Shown one piece after another: positions 9,803 through 20,709 of a DNA stretch of 64,000 bases. The notes beneath the pieces were generated by a model. That model did not search any database. It was not told the DNA's origin and saw only the letters and a list, made by a program, of their open reading frames with translations. The stretch comes from Agrocybe praecox (Eukaryota > Basidiomycota > Agaricomycetes > Agaricales > Agrocybaceae), in the NCBI GenBank assembly GCA_964017145.1, contig OZ024849.1, forward strand, positions 930,001 through 994,000, given 5' to 3'. Numbering within the stretch: the stretch's first letter is position 1; each line of letters starts with the position of its first letter. A program made the position numbers and the translations under genes.

Positions 9803-10283
9803 AATCCTAATCAAGTCGGGGGAGTGCGTCAGCGCTCAACTGAAGATGCAGGGCTGTACCTTACCCATCTGATTCGCACCGGGTGGACTAAGGGACTCAA
9901 GACCAGTGTTGTCACATTTGACATCACCCAGTTCTTCCCATCTTTAAACCATGACATGCTCAAGGCAAAACTCAGGAAGCAAGGGTTCTTGCCACTTGTG
10001 GCGCGGTTCTTCTCATCCTACTTAGTTGACCAATTCACCTCATATAGGTGGGGATCGTTTACATCCGACCCTGGGCAGGCGGATGTCGGCATGGGACAAG
10101 GCGGAGCCTTGTCCCCCGTCCTATCAGCATTATACATCACTCCGGTGATGAAATTATACCATATGGAAGAGATATCCTGGTTATTGGATTTATTCGATGA
10201 CCGCTTCACATTCGAACCATGCCCTACTGATGACGAGTCAGCAGATGCGGTTCGTGTAGGTCTTAACCAAGTGCTCCGTGAAG
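9803..10283 (+). pseudogene. LINE reverse transcriptase fragment with internal deletion
   Basis: Encodes the central RT domain: NQVGGVRQRSTEDAG, FDITQFFPSLNHD (motif A region) and GMGQGGALSPVLSALY (motif B). It then jumps from HMEEIS straight to DLFDDRFTFEPCP, so the catalytic YVDD segment and the RT thumb are deleted. At 10283 it is cut by the poly(A) end of a LINE in the opposite orientation; on the far side the LINE resumes at 13174 after a loss of about 105 bp of target. Confidence 0.85.
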
Positions 10284-11314
10284 CTTTTTTTTTTTTTTTT
10301 TTAAAATCAAAGGACCGAAGTCCCACTTGTATTCCAGTGCGTGGTTGCAGTCCGGTCCCTACATTACATACATGAGCATGCTAAGCAAGATTTAATACTA
10401 CGCTACGTCTGTGAGGGCGGGCATAAGGCCCGCCAAGATTGCGGACCGCCGTTAAGCGGTCGGAATGTTGCTGGTTCGACAGCGCTTGCGCCGTCGCAAG
10501 CGATTAAGCAATGTGGTTGGGCATCGAGCCCAACCCACAGTCCACGCCCCGCCCAGTCCACAGTCTACACCCCACCCATTCCGCAGTCCCCCCACGTTCC
10601 AAGTCGCATCGCCGCTTCCGCTTAGCCCGGGTGCCCCCGAGGGGTCGAGCCGAAGCCCACAAACCAAGGTACCCACTGAAGGGCCCCGAACGCCCCCGCA
10701 GGGTCAGGACGAATCCCACAAGTCCGAGTACTGAGGCGCGCGCCATTGTAATGGCAGAGGATCCGAAGTCCGAGCGAAGCACATTCCGCAGTCCAAGAAG
10801 AGCATGTCCCGCAGGCTGAACCGTAGCCCAACCTGCTTATCCGACCCCTGTGGGTCGCCTGAATGCAAACACTGAGTCGTTGTCATCCAGGAATTTGATC
10901 AGATGCGCCAGGAGTTCCGGTGACCGACCGTCGTGTTCGCGTTTATGTTTCGTACACACCTGCAATATATGTGCGCGTGTCTGCAGGTGGTGGCCACATT
11001 CGCATGCATGAGGCTCTTGAATGTTGAAGCGCTCGTAATAAGCGCCAATCGGAGTGTGATTGAGGATGCATCTCATCATCCTCGCGACGTACGCTAGCCA
11101 CGGTTGTAATGCTCGGCAAATGGCCAAGGAGTGTACTTGACCACTATGGAGGGTGGGGTCCAAAGCTCGTTTGGCAGATGCCATCGAGTCTGTGAAGATA
11201 ACAATTCGTTCACAATCGTCCTGCTGAGTGGCAAGGACAATCACTGAGCGAATGGCAAAAAGCTCTGCATCGGGTGCAGTCACTCGTCCGGCAGGATGCG
11301 ATACAGTATGAGTC

Positions 11315-11774
11315 TGTTAGAAATTGACCTCTAACGTAAGTAAAAGTCAATAGACTTATAGTTAACAATAGAGCCAAGTTTCAATGCGCAACAATGACTA
11401 GTCTTATGAAAATAGTGTATTGCTTCTATATAATCCCAAACCCAATCTAGTGTCTTGAGTACTCCCCAGACATAGTAGGAATACTGCTTTGTTTGTTCCT
11501 ATTTACCCCAAAAATCCCTAAGTGTGAATATAGGTGCCCACAATATTGCGTTCGAAATCAGTGGTGCACCAAACAAAGTTCTAAGCTACATATTATATAC
11601 TGCCGGATTCGTCTCGTTGAGGAGATTCCGAATCCTGGAAGATCTCGTCCATAGCTGTACTCTATAAATGACTATTTACAAAATACTGTCCAAAAACAAG
11701 GAAAAACAGCGAAATCTATGTAAAAGTCTATATATACAAGTCCAATTCAAAGTGTTTGATCACTAATTTCAACA
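11315..11774. repeat. Solo LTR, family 2 (460 bp)
   Basis: Starts TGTTAGAAATT and ends AATTTCAACA, giving near-perfect terminal inverted repeats. It is flanked by the 5-bp duplication GAGTC (11310-11314 and 11775-11779). No internal coding region remains, so it is the product of LTR-LTR recombination. The orientation and the parent family are not determined. Confidence 0.85.
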
Positions 11775-12102
11775 GAGTCTGCTCGTGTCCCTGGTATAGT
11801 AAGGCAGTCGAAACCGCCTGTCGTTGTACGTCGTTCGGCACTGAAGCGTCAACCGCGCAATACACCGTTGTTTCTTGGTCTTGTGCTTCTCGAAGCCCTT
11901 GATTAAGACCGACACGAACCACGTCCGCTGACTCGTTGTCTGTCGGGCATGGTTCAAAGGTGAAACGGTCGTCGAAAAAGTCCAACATCCTATTTCCAGG
12001 CCGAGCCTCTGTCGCCACAGGCGAGAAGGACTCTGTGAGTTCAGGGAGGTGACGGTCGATCTCCATGAGGGCCCCTCCTACTTTTGCTTTCTGAGCAGGA
12101 GT

Positions 12103-12476
12103 TGTTAAAGGGAGCGAGTGCGGGACACTGTGAGCTACCTGGTGACCTAATATGGTGCACCCAAGATGAAGGACTGAGGAGCTATGGAGAGCTGAAGTCC
12201 AGAGTGAGTAACTAGTGTATTAAGACATAAAGACATACTACTGACCTGAAGTCCAGAGTGAGTAACTGGGGACTTCAGGGTTTGGTCTACAGACTTATAT
12301 AGCTAGACTGTATGACAGATGAAACACGTAAGAGATGTGAAACATGTAAGAGAATATGAAACATGTAAGAAACGTGAAACATGTAACAGATACTGAAACA
12401 TGTAAGAAGGGTGAAACATGTTTCAGGTTGACTGGAGCGTTCTGGAAGGTGGAGACTTGGAGGGCAAATTCTAACA
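12103..12476. repeat. Solo LTR, family 3 (374 bp)
   Basis: Runs from TGTTAAAGGG to TTCTAACA with the 5-bp duplication GGAGT (12098-12102 and 12477-12481). It contains a cluster of short direct repeats of GAAACATGTAAGA (about 12320-12425) and two copies of TGAAGTCCAGAGTGAGTAACT. A related, truncated piece is at 24743-25036. Confidence 0.85.
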
Positions 12477-13173
12477 GGAGTGAGCCTTGAAATTGCCAAC
12501 GGGTGAACGTCAGCCCACTTGTGGTGTTCCTTGGAAAGGAGCGCCCTAAGTGGATGGGTGTCTGATAACGTGGCAGCCCAATAGTTGGACCGGCCTCCTA
12601 GTTTCTTCAGATGGAGGTGGACGGGGATGAGGCCCGCTAGGGCCTCAACCCCGCCTGTGGGGGAGGTGCGGAACGCACCTGTGATCCAAATTGCTGCTTT
12701 ACGCTGCATTTTGGGTAGGTCTTCGAGAGCTCCCTTGGAGTGGGAGCCTTCGAAATACCACAGACGATATCCGTATGTTGCTATTGGTAGGACACATGCA
12801 CAGTACAATAGTTGCTTCTCCTTAGGGTGGAGCCCGCGAGTTGAACTTCCAAGCATCTTCATGGCTTTCACCGATGATAGAGACTTGGTAGAGTAGAACC
12901 GCACATGCTCCTTGAATGTGAGCTTGCGGTCAAAGTAGAAGCCCAGGTAGCGCCAGACACGCTTAGGGCGAAAGGGGGTGTCTCCCGTGTAGGCGGCATA
13001 TCCGAGGTCGAGGGGTGGCGGGTCGTAGTTGTGCGACCGGTCGAAGCATGCATATTCGGACTTATTGTGTTCAAGTATGAGTCCAATGGCGGTGAAGAGT
13101 CGAAGGAGGACTGCATAAGCAGCCACGAGGGTTACCGTGTTCTCCTGAAGGGTCTTGGCTTGGGCTATACCGG

Positions 13174-13337
13174 GGACACGAACGGATTCATACCGTGTCG
13201 CATCCTGCCGGACGAGTGACTGCCCCTGATGCAGAACTCTTTGCCATTCGTCAGCAATTGTTCTTGCCACCCAGCAAGATGATTGCGAACGGATTGTTAT
13301 ATTCACCGACTCGATGGCTTCAGCCAAGCGAGCATTG
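13174..13337 (+). pseudogene. LINE RNase H fragment, interrupted by chromovirus 2
   Basis: Encodes the RNase H start (APDAELFAIR, ERIVIFTDSMASAKRAL). The frame breaks off at the chromovirus insertion and resumes at 20715, with the duplication CATTG (13333-13337 and 20710-20714). Reading across gives AKRALDPTLHSGQGH, as in the other copies. Confidence 0.85.
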
Positions 13338-13715
13338 TGTCAGGGTTTCCCCTATTTTTCCTTATTTTTCTATATTTATTTCGCATTTTTCCCTTTTGTA
13401 GATGTGTAGATATCTTATCTGTTTCATATCTTTGATTATCTCTTGATTATCATTTGATTAGATACTTATCACTTTAATTTCCCATGAGCATAGCCTCATC
13501 CATTCTACATCATTCTACATCATTCTTTTACTTTCTTTATGATATCATTGCCTTACTCATCATTCCTTTCTATGATGTCATGGAGGAATATTCTAGAATA
13601 GCTGTAGGGTATATATACTGGACATGTATGTAGCTGTAGCCCCAGCTTCAATCTCTTAGGATATCCACTATCATTGGTGTGATCTCTTAGAACCATTGAG
13701 TGTCTCTCTCTCTCT

Positions 13716-13767
<52 letters not shown>

Positions 13768-13818
13768 CTTTGTCTTTGTTGGTGGCCTTGTCACACTGAT
13801 CTTAGTGTTGCCCTGACA
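13338..13818 (+). repeat. 5' LTR of chromovirus 2
   Basis: 481 bp, TGTCAGGG...CCCTGACA. It has the same TATA box (GTATATATAC near 13610) and an expanded (TC)n tract near 13722-13764. Confidence 0.96.
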
Positions 13819-14219
13819 GAAGATTGAAGCTATCCCAGACAACTCCACCAATCACTATCCATCATTTCACCTTTACCTACATCAACCTACATTTATCTAC
13901 ACCAATCCATTCATCCCTCTTTCCACCATTTCCCCTTACATCCTCTCACCACATATATCATTTTCATCACCATCACCAACCCTTCAACCTCCAATATCCT
14001 CCTAATCTTCTATATCATTTCTCCCTCCCCAATTTCAACATCTCCTCAAGACACCTCTCTTTCTACTGGATTTCTCACTCTCTGCTGTGTGTTGTGTGTG
14101 AACTTGTAGATAGGGATACCAACTGTTGGGGCAGATTCAGGCCAACTGTTTCTGTCTTTGGTGGTCTAGGAAAATACCAGGTAGTCAACCCTGTGATCCT
14201 AGGTTTAGACCCACTGTGT

Positions 14220-15132
14220 ATGGCTGTCCATCCGCCGAAAAAACATTTTCGTGTATATATACTATATAATCTGTATATACTACATGTATCCGAGTATTTA
14301 CATATATTACCTTAGTTATCCAACATTGATATGCCTTTATTTTAATGAATGAAGTCAGTTATCCGACATAGAAGTTGGAATCTACAACATAGAAGTTAGA
14401 ATATCCAATACAGAGTTGAAATCTCCAACACAGAAGTTGAGATATCCAACATTGAAGTTGGGACATCCAATATAGAAGTTGGGATATCCAACATTGAATT
14501 TGAGATCTCCAATATATAAGTTGAGATATCCAACATTAAATTTGAGATCTACAATATAGAAGTTGGGATATCCAACATTGAAGTTGAGAATCTAACATTG
14601 AATTTGAGATATCTAACATTGAATTTGAGATCTCCAACATTGAAGTTGGGATATCAAACATCAAATTTGAGATCTCCAATATAGAAGTTGGGATATCCAA
14701 CATTGAAGTTGAGATATCCCACATTAAATTTGAGATCTACAATATAGAAGTTGGGATATCCAACATTGAAGTTGAGATATCCCACATTAAATTTGAGATC
14801 TACAATATAGAAGTTGGGATATCCAACATTGAAGTTGAGAATCTAACATTGAATTTGAGATCTCCAACATTGAAGTTGGGATATCCAATATAGAAGTTGG
14901 AATCTTCAACATAGAAGTTGAGATATCCAACATTAAATTTGAGATCTCCAATATAGAAGTTGGAATATCCAACATACAAATATGTTAAACTTTCCGACAT
15001 ATATGTTGGATATTCAGATGTGTATGTTGGATAACCAAAGTAATATATGTAAATACTCAAATACATATGTTATATACAGATTATATAGTATATATATGCG
15101 AAAATGTTTTTTCGGCGGATGGACAGCCATAC
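14220..15132. mobile_element. Foldback-type inverted-repeat element with minisatellite core
   Basis: Inserted in the chromovirus 2 leader; chromovirus 1 is uninterrupted at the same place (near 2874). It starts TATGGCTGTCCATCCGCCG and ends with the exact complement. The inverted repeats run about 130 bp inwards (14220-14350 against 15132-15000). The flanking 7-bp duplication is CACTGTG (14213-14219 and 15133-15139). The core is a 21-bp tandem repeat and there is no open transposase. It is unrelated in sequence to the MITE-like family elsewhere in the window. Confidence 0.85.
14345..14985. repeat. 21-bp minisatellite
   Basis: About 30 degenerate copies of a 21-bp unit of the form GAGATATCCAACATTGAAGTT, alternating AAGTT and AATTT endings. 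A higher-order block of about 63 bp is repeated near 14727 and 14790. Read on the minus strand it gives a seven-residue repeat (LDIPTSM, LEISNSM), but no start or gene context supports coding. Confidence 0.9.
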
Positions 15133-15267
15133 ACTGTGACTGGGGTGACAACTGGGTATCCAGTATATAGTTTTTTTTAGTTACTTAGTTTAGTTTCAAG
15201 GGCACTTTTTGTAGATAGCTTCTCCCACACACACACCAGAGAGCCTCTACTTTATCTGCACCACAAT

Positions 15268-16353
15268 ATGGACACTACCAATATCCTCCCTACCACTACT
15301 CTTCCTTCTGTGGAAGAGCTCCTGCAACAAATCTCTCTTCTTACCCAGGAGTTAAACCTCTTAAAGCAGCAGCAGCAACAATCCACCACCACTCCTCTTA
15401 CACAGTCATCACTTTTTTCTGCTGCTAGAAGAGCTGATACTCTCTCTCCCAATCATGGTGCTCCCTCCTTCTTTGGTCCACAGTCTGGAATCAAAGTTTC
15501 CCCTCCTGAGCCATATGATGGTTCAATGCAAAAAGCAGAAACCTTTCTGAGCCAACTCAAGTTGTATTTCTATGAGAAGGGCATCACAGATGATCTTCAA
15601 AAGGTTGTTTGTGCTCTATCCTATATGAAAGGAGGTACTGCTGGGAAATGGGCACTTGATAAAACCAAAATTCTGGATGGAGATTATTCCAAAGAAGGCC
15701 TTTGGGATGATTTTGTCTATGAGTTTAGGGAAGTCTTTGGAGATCCAGACCCTGCTAGCACAGCCAGACACAAAATGAATTTGCTCAAGCAGGGAAGTCA
15801 AACTGCTGATGAGTATGTGGCTAGCTTCAGGGAATTGGTTTCAGACACTGGGTACAATGATGCTGCATTGGTTGAGAAATTTCAGACTGGGCTCAACAGA
15901 TCTCTCAGGGAAAAAGTTTATAGTGTACCTGAGATGCCCAAAACTCTGAATGGCTGGATTTCTTGGGCTACCAAGCTGGACAGGCAATGGAGACAGATGG
16001 AAGCATTCAACAAATCTACTTCCTCTTCCTCTTCTCCATTTTCTAAGGCTCCATCATCCAACAAGCCTCAGTCCAAGCCTGCTGCCCCCAGCTCAACTCC
16101 CTTTGTTGGCAATCAGAGGAATCAAGTTGCTCAAGCAAGGCAACCAGATGTAGTGCCTATGGAAGTTGATTCAGGATGGAACTCAGTCAGGCCCCTCATC
16201 TGCTTCAAATGCAGAAAGCAAGGTCATAAGGCAGCTGATTGCAGGTCTTCAATCAACATCAATGCCATGAACCATGAGGAGCTGAAGGACTTTTATGGAA
16301 AACTAATCAAGGAAGAGGAATCCAACAAGGAAACTCCACAGAAGAATTTTTAG
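15268..16353 (+). CDS. gag: Gag of chromovirus 2
   Basis: An intact 361-residue Gag with a poly-Gln/Thr-rich N terminus, a capsid-like region (ETFLSQLKLYFYEKGITDD, KGGTAGKWALDKTK, TADEYVASFRELV) and one C-terminal CCHC zinc knuckle CFKCRKQGHKAADC. The frame ends at TAG 16351-16353 right after a T5 run, where pol continues in the -1 frame. This copy shows what the interrupted Gag at 2996 should look like. Confidence 0.95.
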   Translation: MDTTNILPTTTLPSVEELLQQISLLTQELNLLKQQQQQSTTTPLTQSSLFSAARRADTLSPNHGAPSFFGPQSGIKVSPPEPYDGSMQKAETFLSQLKLYFYEKGITDDLQKVVCALSYMKGGTAGKWALDKTKILDGDYSKEGLWDDFVYEFREVFGDPDPASTARHKMNLLKQGSQTADEYVASFRELVSDTGYNDAALVEKFQTGLNRSLREKVYSVPEMPKTLNGWISWATKLDRQWRQMEAFNKSTSSSSSPFSKAPSSNKPQSKPAAPSSTPFVGNQRNQVAQARQPDVVPMEVDSGWNSVRPLICFKCRKQGHKAADCRSSININAMNHEELKDFYGKLIKEEESNKETPQKNF

Positions 16354-19300
16354 AGGCACCATTGGTGAAAGACATGTCCCAATGGAATAAATTTAATGTA
16401 TTAGAAGATGAAAGCAATAAACTCAATCCTTCCTCTTCAGATTCTGATACAGAAACCATGTCCTCTGATTATTCTTCTTCCACTCCTGAAAAAATCTACA
16501 TCCTGGGTCACAAGCCTAAAACCTCTACCCATTTGTCAGTCATTCTGAAGACAATGGATACAGGGAAAAGGCTTTCTGTAGATGCTTTGCTTGACTCTGG
16601 AGCTACTGGTCTGTTTCTGGACACTGGTTTTGTAAAATATCATAATCTCAATACAAGAAAACTCCCTAGAGCCATTCCTGTCTACAATGTAGATGGTACT
16701 CTCAACAAGAGTGGCTCCATTCATGAGGAAGTTGACTTGATTATGATCTACAAGAACCATACAGAAAAGGCTACCTTTGCTGTTTGTGACTTGGGAGACA
16801 AAACTGCTATTATTGGACACACCTGGCTTTATCTACATAACCCAGATGTTGATTGGAAGTCAGGGGATGTTCAATTCACAAGATGTCCATCTGACTGCCA
16901 CATGGAAGTTATAAGAGCCAGAAGGAAGAGACAGAGAATAGCTGCAATACAAAGAAGACAGCTTCCTCAGTTTGATGATGAAGGTGTAGATCTTATAGAT
17001 CAGTCACCTGACTCTGACTCTGAGATTGAGCCTGAGGATAGGATTTTTATTTCCTGTCTACATCCTCAAAGTCAGTCCATTAATGCTACTTCCACTGTGT
17101 CCCAAAAACTAGCAGAAGAATCTCACCAGAAAGCTGATTCCCCAAAGAAATCCTTTGAAGAAGCTGTCCCCAAGCACTATCATCAATTCAAAGGGGTATT
17201 CTCAAAGGAATCTTTTGACAGGCTACCAGATAGAAAGCCTTGGGATCATGCTATTGAGCTGAAGCCTAGTTCTGAGCCATATAGATCAAAGATATATCCT
17301 CTTTCACCTAAGGAGCAGAAAGAGCTTGATGCCTTTCTAGAGGAAAATCTGAAATCTGGCAGAATTAGACCTTCCAAGTCACCTATGGCATCCCCTGTTT
17401 TCTTTGTCAAGAAGAAGGATGGCTCTCTTAGACTAGTACAGGACTATAGGAAGCTGAATGAAATGACTATCAAAAACTCCTACCCTCTACCTCTCATTTC
17501 TGACATCATCACCAAACTCAGTAAAGCTAAATACTTCACCAAGCTGGATGTCAGATGGGGATTTAACAATGTCAGAGTTAAGGAAGGAGATGAATGGAAG
17601 GCAGCCTTTAGAACTAATAGAGGGCTGTTTGAACCATTGGTCATGTTTTTTGGCTTAACCAATAGTCCTGCCACCTTTCAAACTATGATGAATGACATCT
17701 TCATAGAGCTCATTGATGGCAATGTTGTCATTGTCTACATGGATGACATATTGGTTTTCACTGAGACTCTTGAACATCATAGGGAAGTAGTCAAGAAGGT
17801 TCTGCAAATCCTAGAAGAGAACAAACTCTACCTCAAAGCAGAAAAATGTGAATTTGAAAAGGAAAAGATTGAATATCTTGGACTTATCATTTCACAAGGC
17901 AAGATTGAGATGGATCCTGTCAAGGTAGAGGGAGTCTCCAAATGGCCTGAACCTGAAAATGTCAAGGATGTTCAATCATTCTTGGGATTTGTCAACTTCT
18001 ATAGAAGGTTCATAGAGGATTTTGCAGACATTGCCAAGCCACTTCATGAATTGACAAAGAAAGGAACAGTCTGGAGATGGGGACTTAGACATCAGGAAGC
18101 CTTTGATCAGTTAAAGCTTAAGGTCACATCCTCCCCTGTTTTGGTTTTCCCTGATGATAATAAGCCATATAAAGTTGAAGCAGATAGCTCAGATTATGCT
18201 ACTGGGGCTGTCTTATCTCAGGAAGGATCAGATGGGAAATGTCATCCTGTTGCTTTTATGTCTAAGAGCCTCTCTGAAGTAGAAAGAAATTATGAGATTC
18301 ATGACAAGGAAATGCTGGCAATTATCAGGGCACTAGATGAATGGAGACATTATCTTGAAGGGACTCAACATACCTTTGAGATTTGGACAGACCACAAAAA
18401 TCTAGAGTACTTTATGACTGCCCAGAAGCTAAGCAGGAGGCAGGCCAGATGGTCTCTATTTTTGTCCAGATTTGACTTTTCTCTTCATCATAGACCTGGT
18501 AAAAAATCTCTAAAGCCAGATGCTCTGTCAAGGAGATCAGATCATAAGAAGGGAGAGAATGATAATGAAAATGTAGTTCTCCTCAAACCCTCCTACTTCA
18601 AAATCGAAGCTCTCAAACAGGGGCACACCATTTTGTCTGGTCCTGAGACTGATCTTCTGAAGAAAATCAGAGAAGCAAAGGACATGGATGAAAAGGTTGT
18701 GAAGGCAGTACAGGAATTGAAGGGATCTTCAACCAAGAAGATAGAAGGACAGGAATGGGCAGAAGAGCAAGGACTTATTCTATACAGAGGGAAGGTGTAT
18801 GTTCCTAAGGACAAAGATCTTAGAAGGAAAATTGTGGAACTACATCATGATGCCTATATTGCTGGACATCCAGAAAAATGGAAGACAATAGAGCTTGTCT
18901 CTAGAAATTATTGGTGGCCAGGAATGTCTCACTACATTGCAGCCTACACTAGAAGCTGTGATAGATGTAACAGGACAAAGACATTCCCAGCTAAGCCTGT
19001 TGGCTTCCTGACTCCTACTGAAATTCCTTCTGATGTCTGGCAAACCATTACTGTGGACTTTATCACTGGATTACCTGAGTGTCAAGGGTACAATGCCATC
19101 ATGATAGTTGTAGATAGGCTTAGCAAGATGATCCACATCATACCTACCACAGATGAAGTCACATCTGAAGGTACTGCTAAGCTCTACAGAGACTATGTCT
19201 GGAAACTGCATGGTCTACCTATCAAAATAATCTGTGATAGAGGTCCCCAGTTTGTCTCCAAGTTTATGAAAGAGCTCAACTCCTTACTAGGTATTCAAAC

Positions 19301-20234
19301 TGCTTCATCTACAGCCTATCACCCTCAGACAGATGGTCAAACTGAGAGGGTAAATCAAGAAGTAGAACAATACCTCAGGCTCTTCATAAACCACAGACAA
19401 AATGACTGGGTAGAATGGTTGTCCTTAGCTGAATTCTCCTACAACAACAGAGTTCAAGCATCTACTAGGCAAACACCTTTTATGCTCAATAATGGTAGAC
19501 ATCCCAGGATGGGCACAGAACCTCTTAGAGACAGCAAGATGGACACTGTAGATACCTTTGTGAAAAACATGGAAGAGGCCAGGAAAGAAGCAGAGTCTGC
19601 ACTCAAAAAGGCTGCTGATGACATGGCCAAATTCTATGATAGACACAGAGGTACACCTACTGAATATAAGGTTGGGGACATGGTTTGGCTAGATGGCAAG
19701 GACTTAAAAACTGATAGGCCTTCCAAGAAATTGGAAGACAAAAGATATGGACCATACAAGATCACCAAAGTTGTTGGTCCAAATGCCTATGAATTGAAAT
19801 TGCCTGCTACCATGAAGATCCATCCTGTATTCAATGTGGTCAAGCTCATGCCCCATCATCCTGATCCAGTTGGTAGAAAACCTCCTTCCAGACCTTCACC
19901 AGTTATCAAAGGTGAAAATCCTGAATGGGAAGTTGAGTACATCAAGGACAGCAGATTATTCAGAAATAAGCTGCAATACTTGGTTAAATGGAAAAACTAT
20001 CCAAATGAAGAAAGTACTTGGGAACCTGCTGAAAATTTGAAAAGGGCAGCTAAATCAATCAAGAAATTTCATGCAAAACACCCAGCTGCTCCCAGAAAAA
20101 TATCTGCTCTCACTTTTGATAGACTTTCATTTTCTCCTTTAATTAATTTTACTGAACCTCCACCTCCTCTGAAACCCTCCAAACTCAGTCATACATGTGC
20201 ACATTGTGGGAAATGTGCCTTAGAGAGGGGGTGA
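16350..20234 (+). CDS. pol: Pol polyprotein of chromovirus 2 (PR-RT-RNaseH-IN-chromodomain)
   Basis: An open frame of about 1294 codons in the -1 frame relative to gag. Same domain order as chromovirus 1: DSGATG protease, RT with YMDD (here YMDDILV, the commoner form; copy 1 has YMDDISV), RNase H, integrase HHCC and D,D,E, then chromodomain (LVKWKNYPNEESTWEP). The stop TGA at 20232-20234 abuts the 3' LTR. The chromodomain is known in this clade to guide integration towards methylated-histone chromatin, consistent with both copies sitting in older repeats. No inactivating change seen. Confidence 0.95.
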   Translation, partial: LEAPLVKDMSQWNKFNVLEDESNKLNPSSSDSDTETMSSDYSSSTPEKIYILGHKPKTSTHLSVILKTMDTGKRLSVDALLDSGATGLFLDTGFVKYHNLNTRKLPRAIPVYNVDGTLNKSGSIHEEVDLIMIYKNHTEKATFAVCDLGDKTAIIGHTWLYLHNPDVDWKSGDVQFTRCPSDCHMEVIRARRKRQRIAAIQRRQLPQFDDEGVDLIDQSPDSDSEIEPEDRIFISCLHPQSQSINATSTVSQKLAEESHQKADSPKKSFEEAVPKHYHQFKGVFSKESFDRLPDRKPWDHAIELKPSSEPYRSKIYPLSPKEQKELDAFLEENLKSGRIRPSKSPMASPVFFVKKKDGSLRLVQDYRKLNEMTIKNSYPLPLISDIITKLSKAKYFTKLDVRWGFNNVRVKEGDEWKAAFRTNRGLFEPLVMFFGLTNSPATFQTMMNDIFIELIDGNVVIVYMDDILVFTETLEHHREVVKKVLQILEENKLYLKAEKCEFEKEKIEYLGLIISQGKIEMDPVKVEGVSKWPEPENVKDVQSFLGFVNFYRRFIEDFADIAKPLHELTKKGTVWRWGLRHQEAFDQLKLKVTSSPVLVFPDDNKPYKVEADSSDYATGAVLSQEGSDGKCHPVAFMSKSLSEVERNYEIHDKEMLAIIRALDEWRHYLEGTQHTFEIWTDHKNLEYFMTAQKLSRRQARWSLFLSRFDFSLHHRPGKKSLKPDALSRRSDHKKGENDNENVVLLKPSYFKIEALKQGHTILSGPETDLLKKIREAKDMDEKVVKAVQELKGSSTKKIEGQEWAEEQGLILYRGKVYVPKDKDLRRKIVELHHDAYIAGHPEKWKTIELVSRNYWWPGMSHYIAAYTRSCDRCNRTKTFPAKPVGFLTPTEIPSDVWQTITVDFITGLPECQGYNAIMIVVDRLSKMIHIIPTTDEVTSEGTAKLYRDYVWKLHGLPIKIICDRGPQFVSKFMKELNSLLGIQTASSTAYHPQTDGQTERVNQEVEQYLRLFINHRQNDWVEWLSLAEFSYNNRVQASTRQTPFMLNNGRHPRMGTEPLRDSKMDTVDTFVKNMEEARKEAESALKKAADDMAKFYDRHRGTPTEYKVGDMVWLDGKDLKTDRPSKKLEDKRYGPYKITKVVGPNAYELKLPATMKIHPVFNVVKLMPHHPDPVGRKPPSRPSPVIKGENPEWEVEYIKDSRLFRNKLQYLVKWKNYPNEESTWEPAENLKRAAKSIKKFHAKHPAAPRKISALTFDRLSFSPLINFTEPPPPLKPSKLSHTCAHCGKCALERG

Positions 20235-20612
20235 TGTCAGGGTTTCCCCTATTTTTCCTTATTTTTCTATATTTATTTCGCATTTTTCCCTTTTGTAGAT
20301 GTGTAGATATCTTATCTGTTTCATATCTTTGATTATCTCTTGATTATCATTTGATTAGATACTTATCACTTTAATTTCCCATGAGCATAGCCTCATCCAT
20401 TCTACATCATTCTACATCATTCTTTTACTTTCTTTATGATGTCATTGCCTTACTCATCATTCCTTTCTATGATGTCATGGAGGAATATTCTAGAATAGCT
20501 GTAGGGTATATATACTGGACATGTATGTAGCTGTAGCCCCAGCTTCAATCTCTTAGGATATCTACTATCATTGGTGTGATCTCTTAGAACCATTGAGTGT
20601 CTCTCTCTCTCT

Positions 20613-20658
<46 letters not shown>

Positions 20659-20709
20659 CTTTGTCTTTGTTGGTGGCCTTGTCACACTGATCTTAGTGTT
20701 GCCCTGACA
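20235..20709 (+). repeat. 3' LTR of chromovirus 2
   Basis: 475 bp; it differs from the 5' LTR mainly in the length of the (TC)n tract and about two bases. Confidence 0.96.

Larger units (their letters stand above)
10284..13173 (-). pseudogene. 5'-truncated LINE copy (RT C-terminal part, RNase H, 3' UTR), broken by two solo LTRs
   Basis: Read on the minus strand from 13173: RT C-terminal/thumb region (YFDRKLTFKEHV, MQRKAAIWITGAFRTSP) to 12482; solo LTR; linker LDFFDDRFTFEPCPTD and start of RNase H (YCAVDASV) 12097-11780; solo LTR; rest of RNase H (ELFAIRS, IVIFTDSMASAKRALD) and the ORF2 end near 10838; 3' UTR; and the poly(A) tail seen as the T run at 10286-10303. The 5' end is truncated inside RT. 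A large internal deletion near 11085-11105 removes the segment between RNase H and the CECGHH tail. Confidence 0.8.
13338..20709 (+). mobile_element. Chromovirus 2 (Ty3/gypsy LTR retrotransposon)
   Basis: A complete sister of the element at 1989-8442, with LTRs of 481 and 475 bp and the target duplication CATTG. Gag and Pol are both open. It is longer because a 913-bp foldback element sits in the leader (14220-15132). The LTRs differ by about two substitutions plus microsatellite length, so it is a recent and apparently coding-intact insertion. Confidence 0.97.

Noticed and set aside
9111..11283. Many short GC-rich open frames of about 70-165 codons
   Set aside because: They lie in LINE 3' UTR sequence, recur in every copy in several frames and match no protein.
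14345..14985. CRISPR-like array
   Set aside because: Units are contiguous 21-bp tandem repeats without spacers, in a eukaryotic foldback element.
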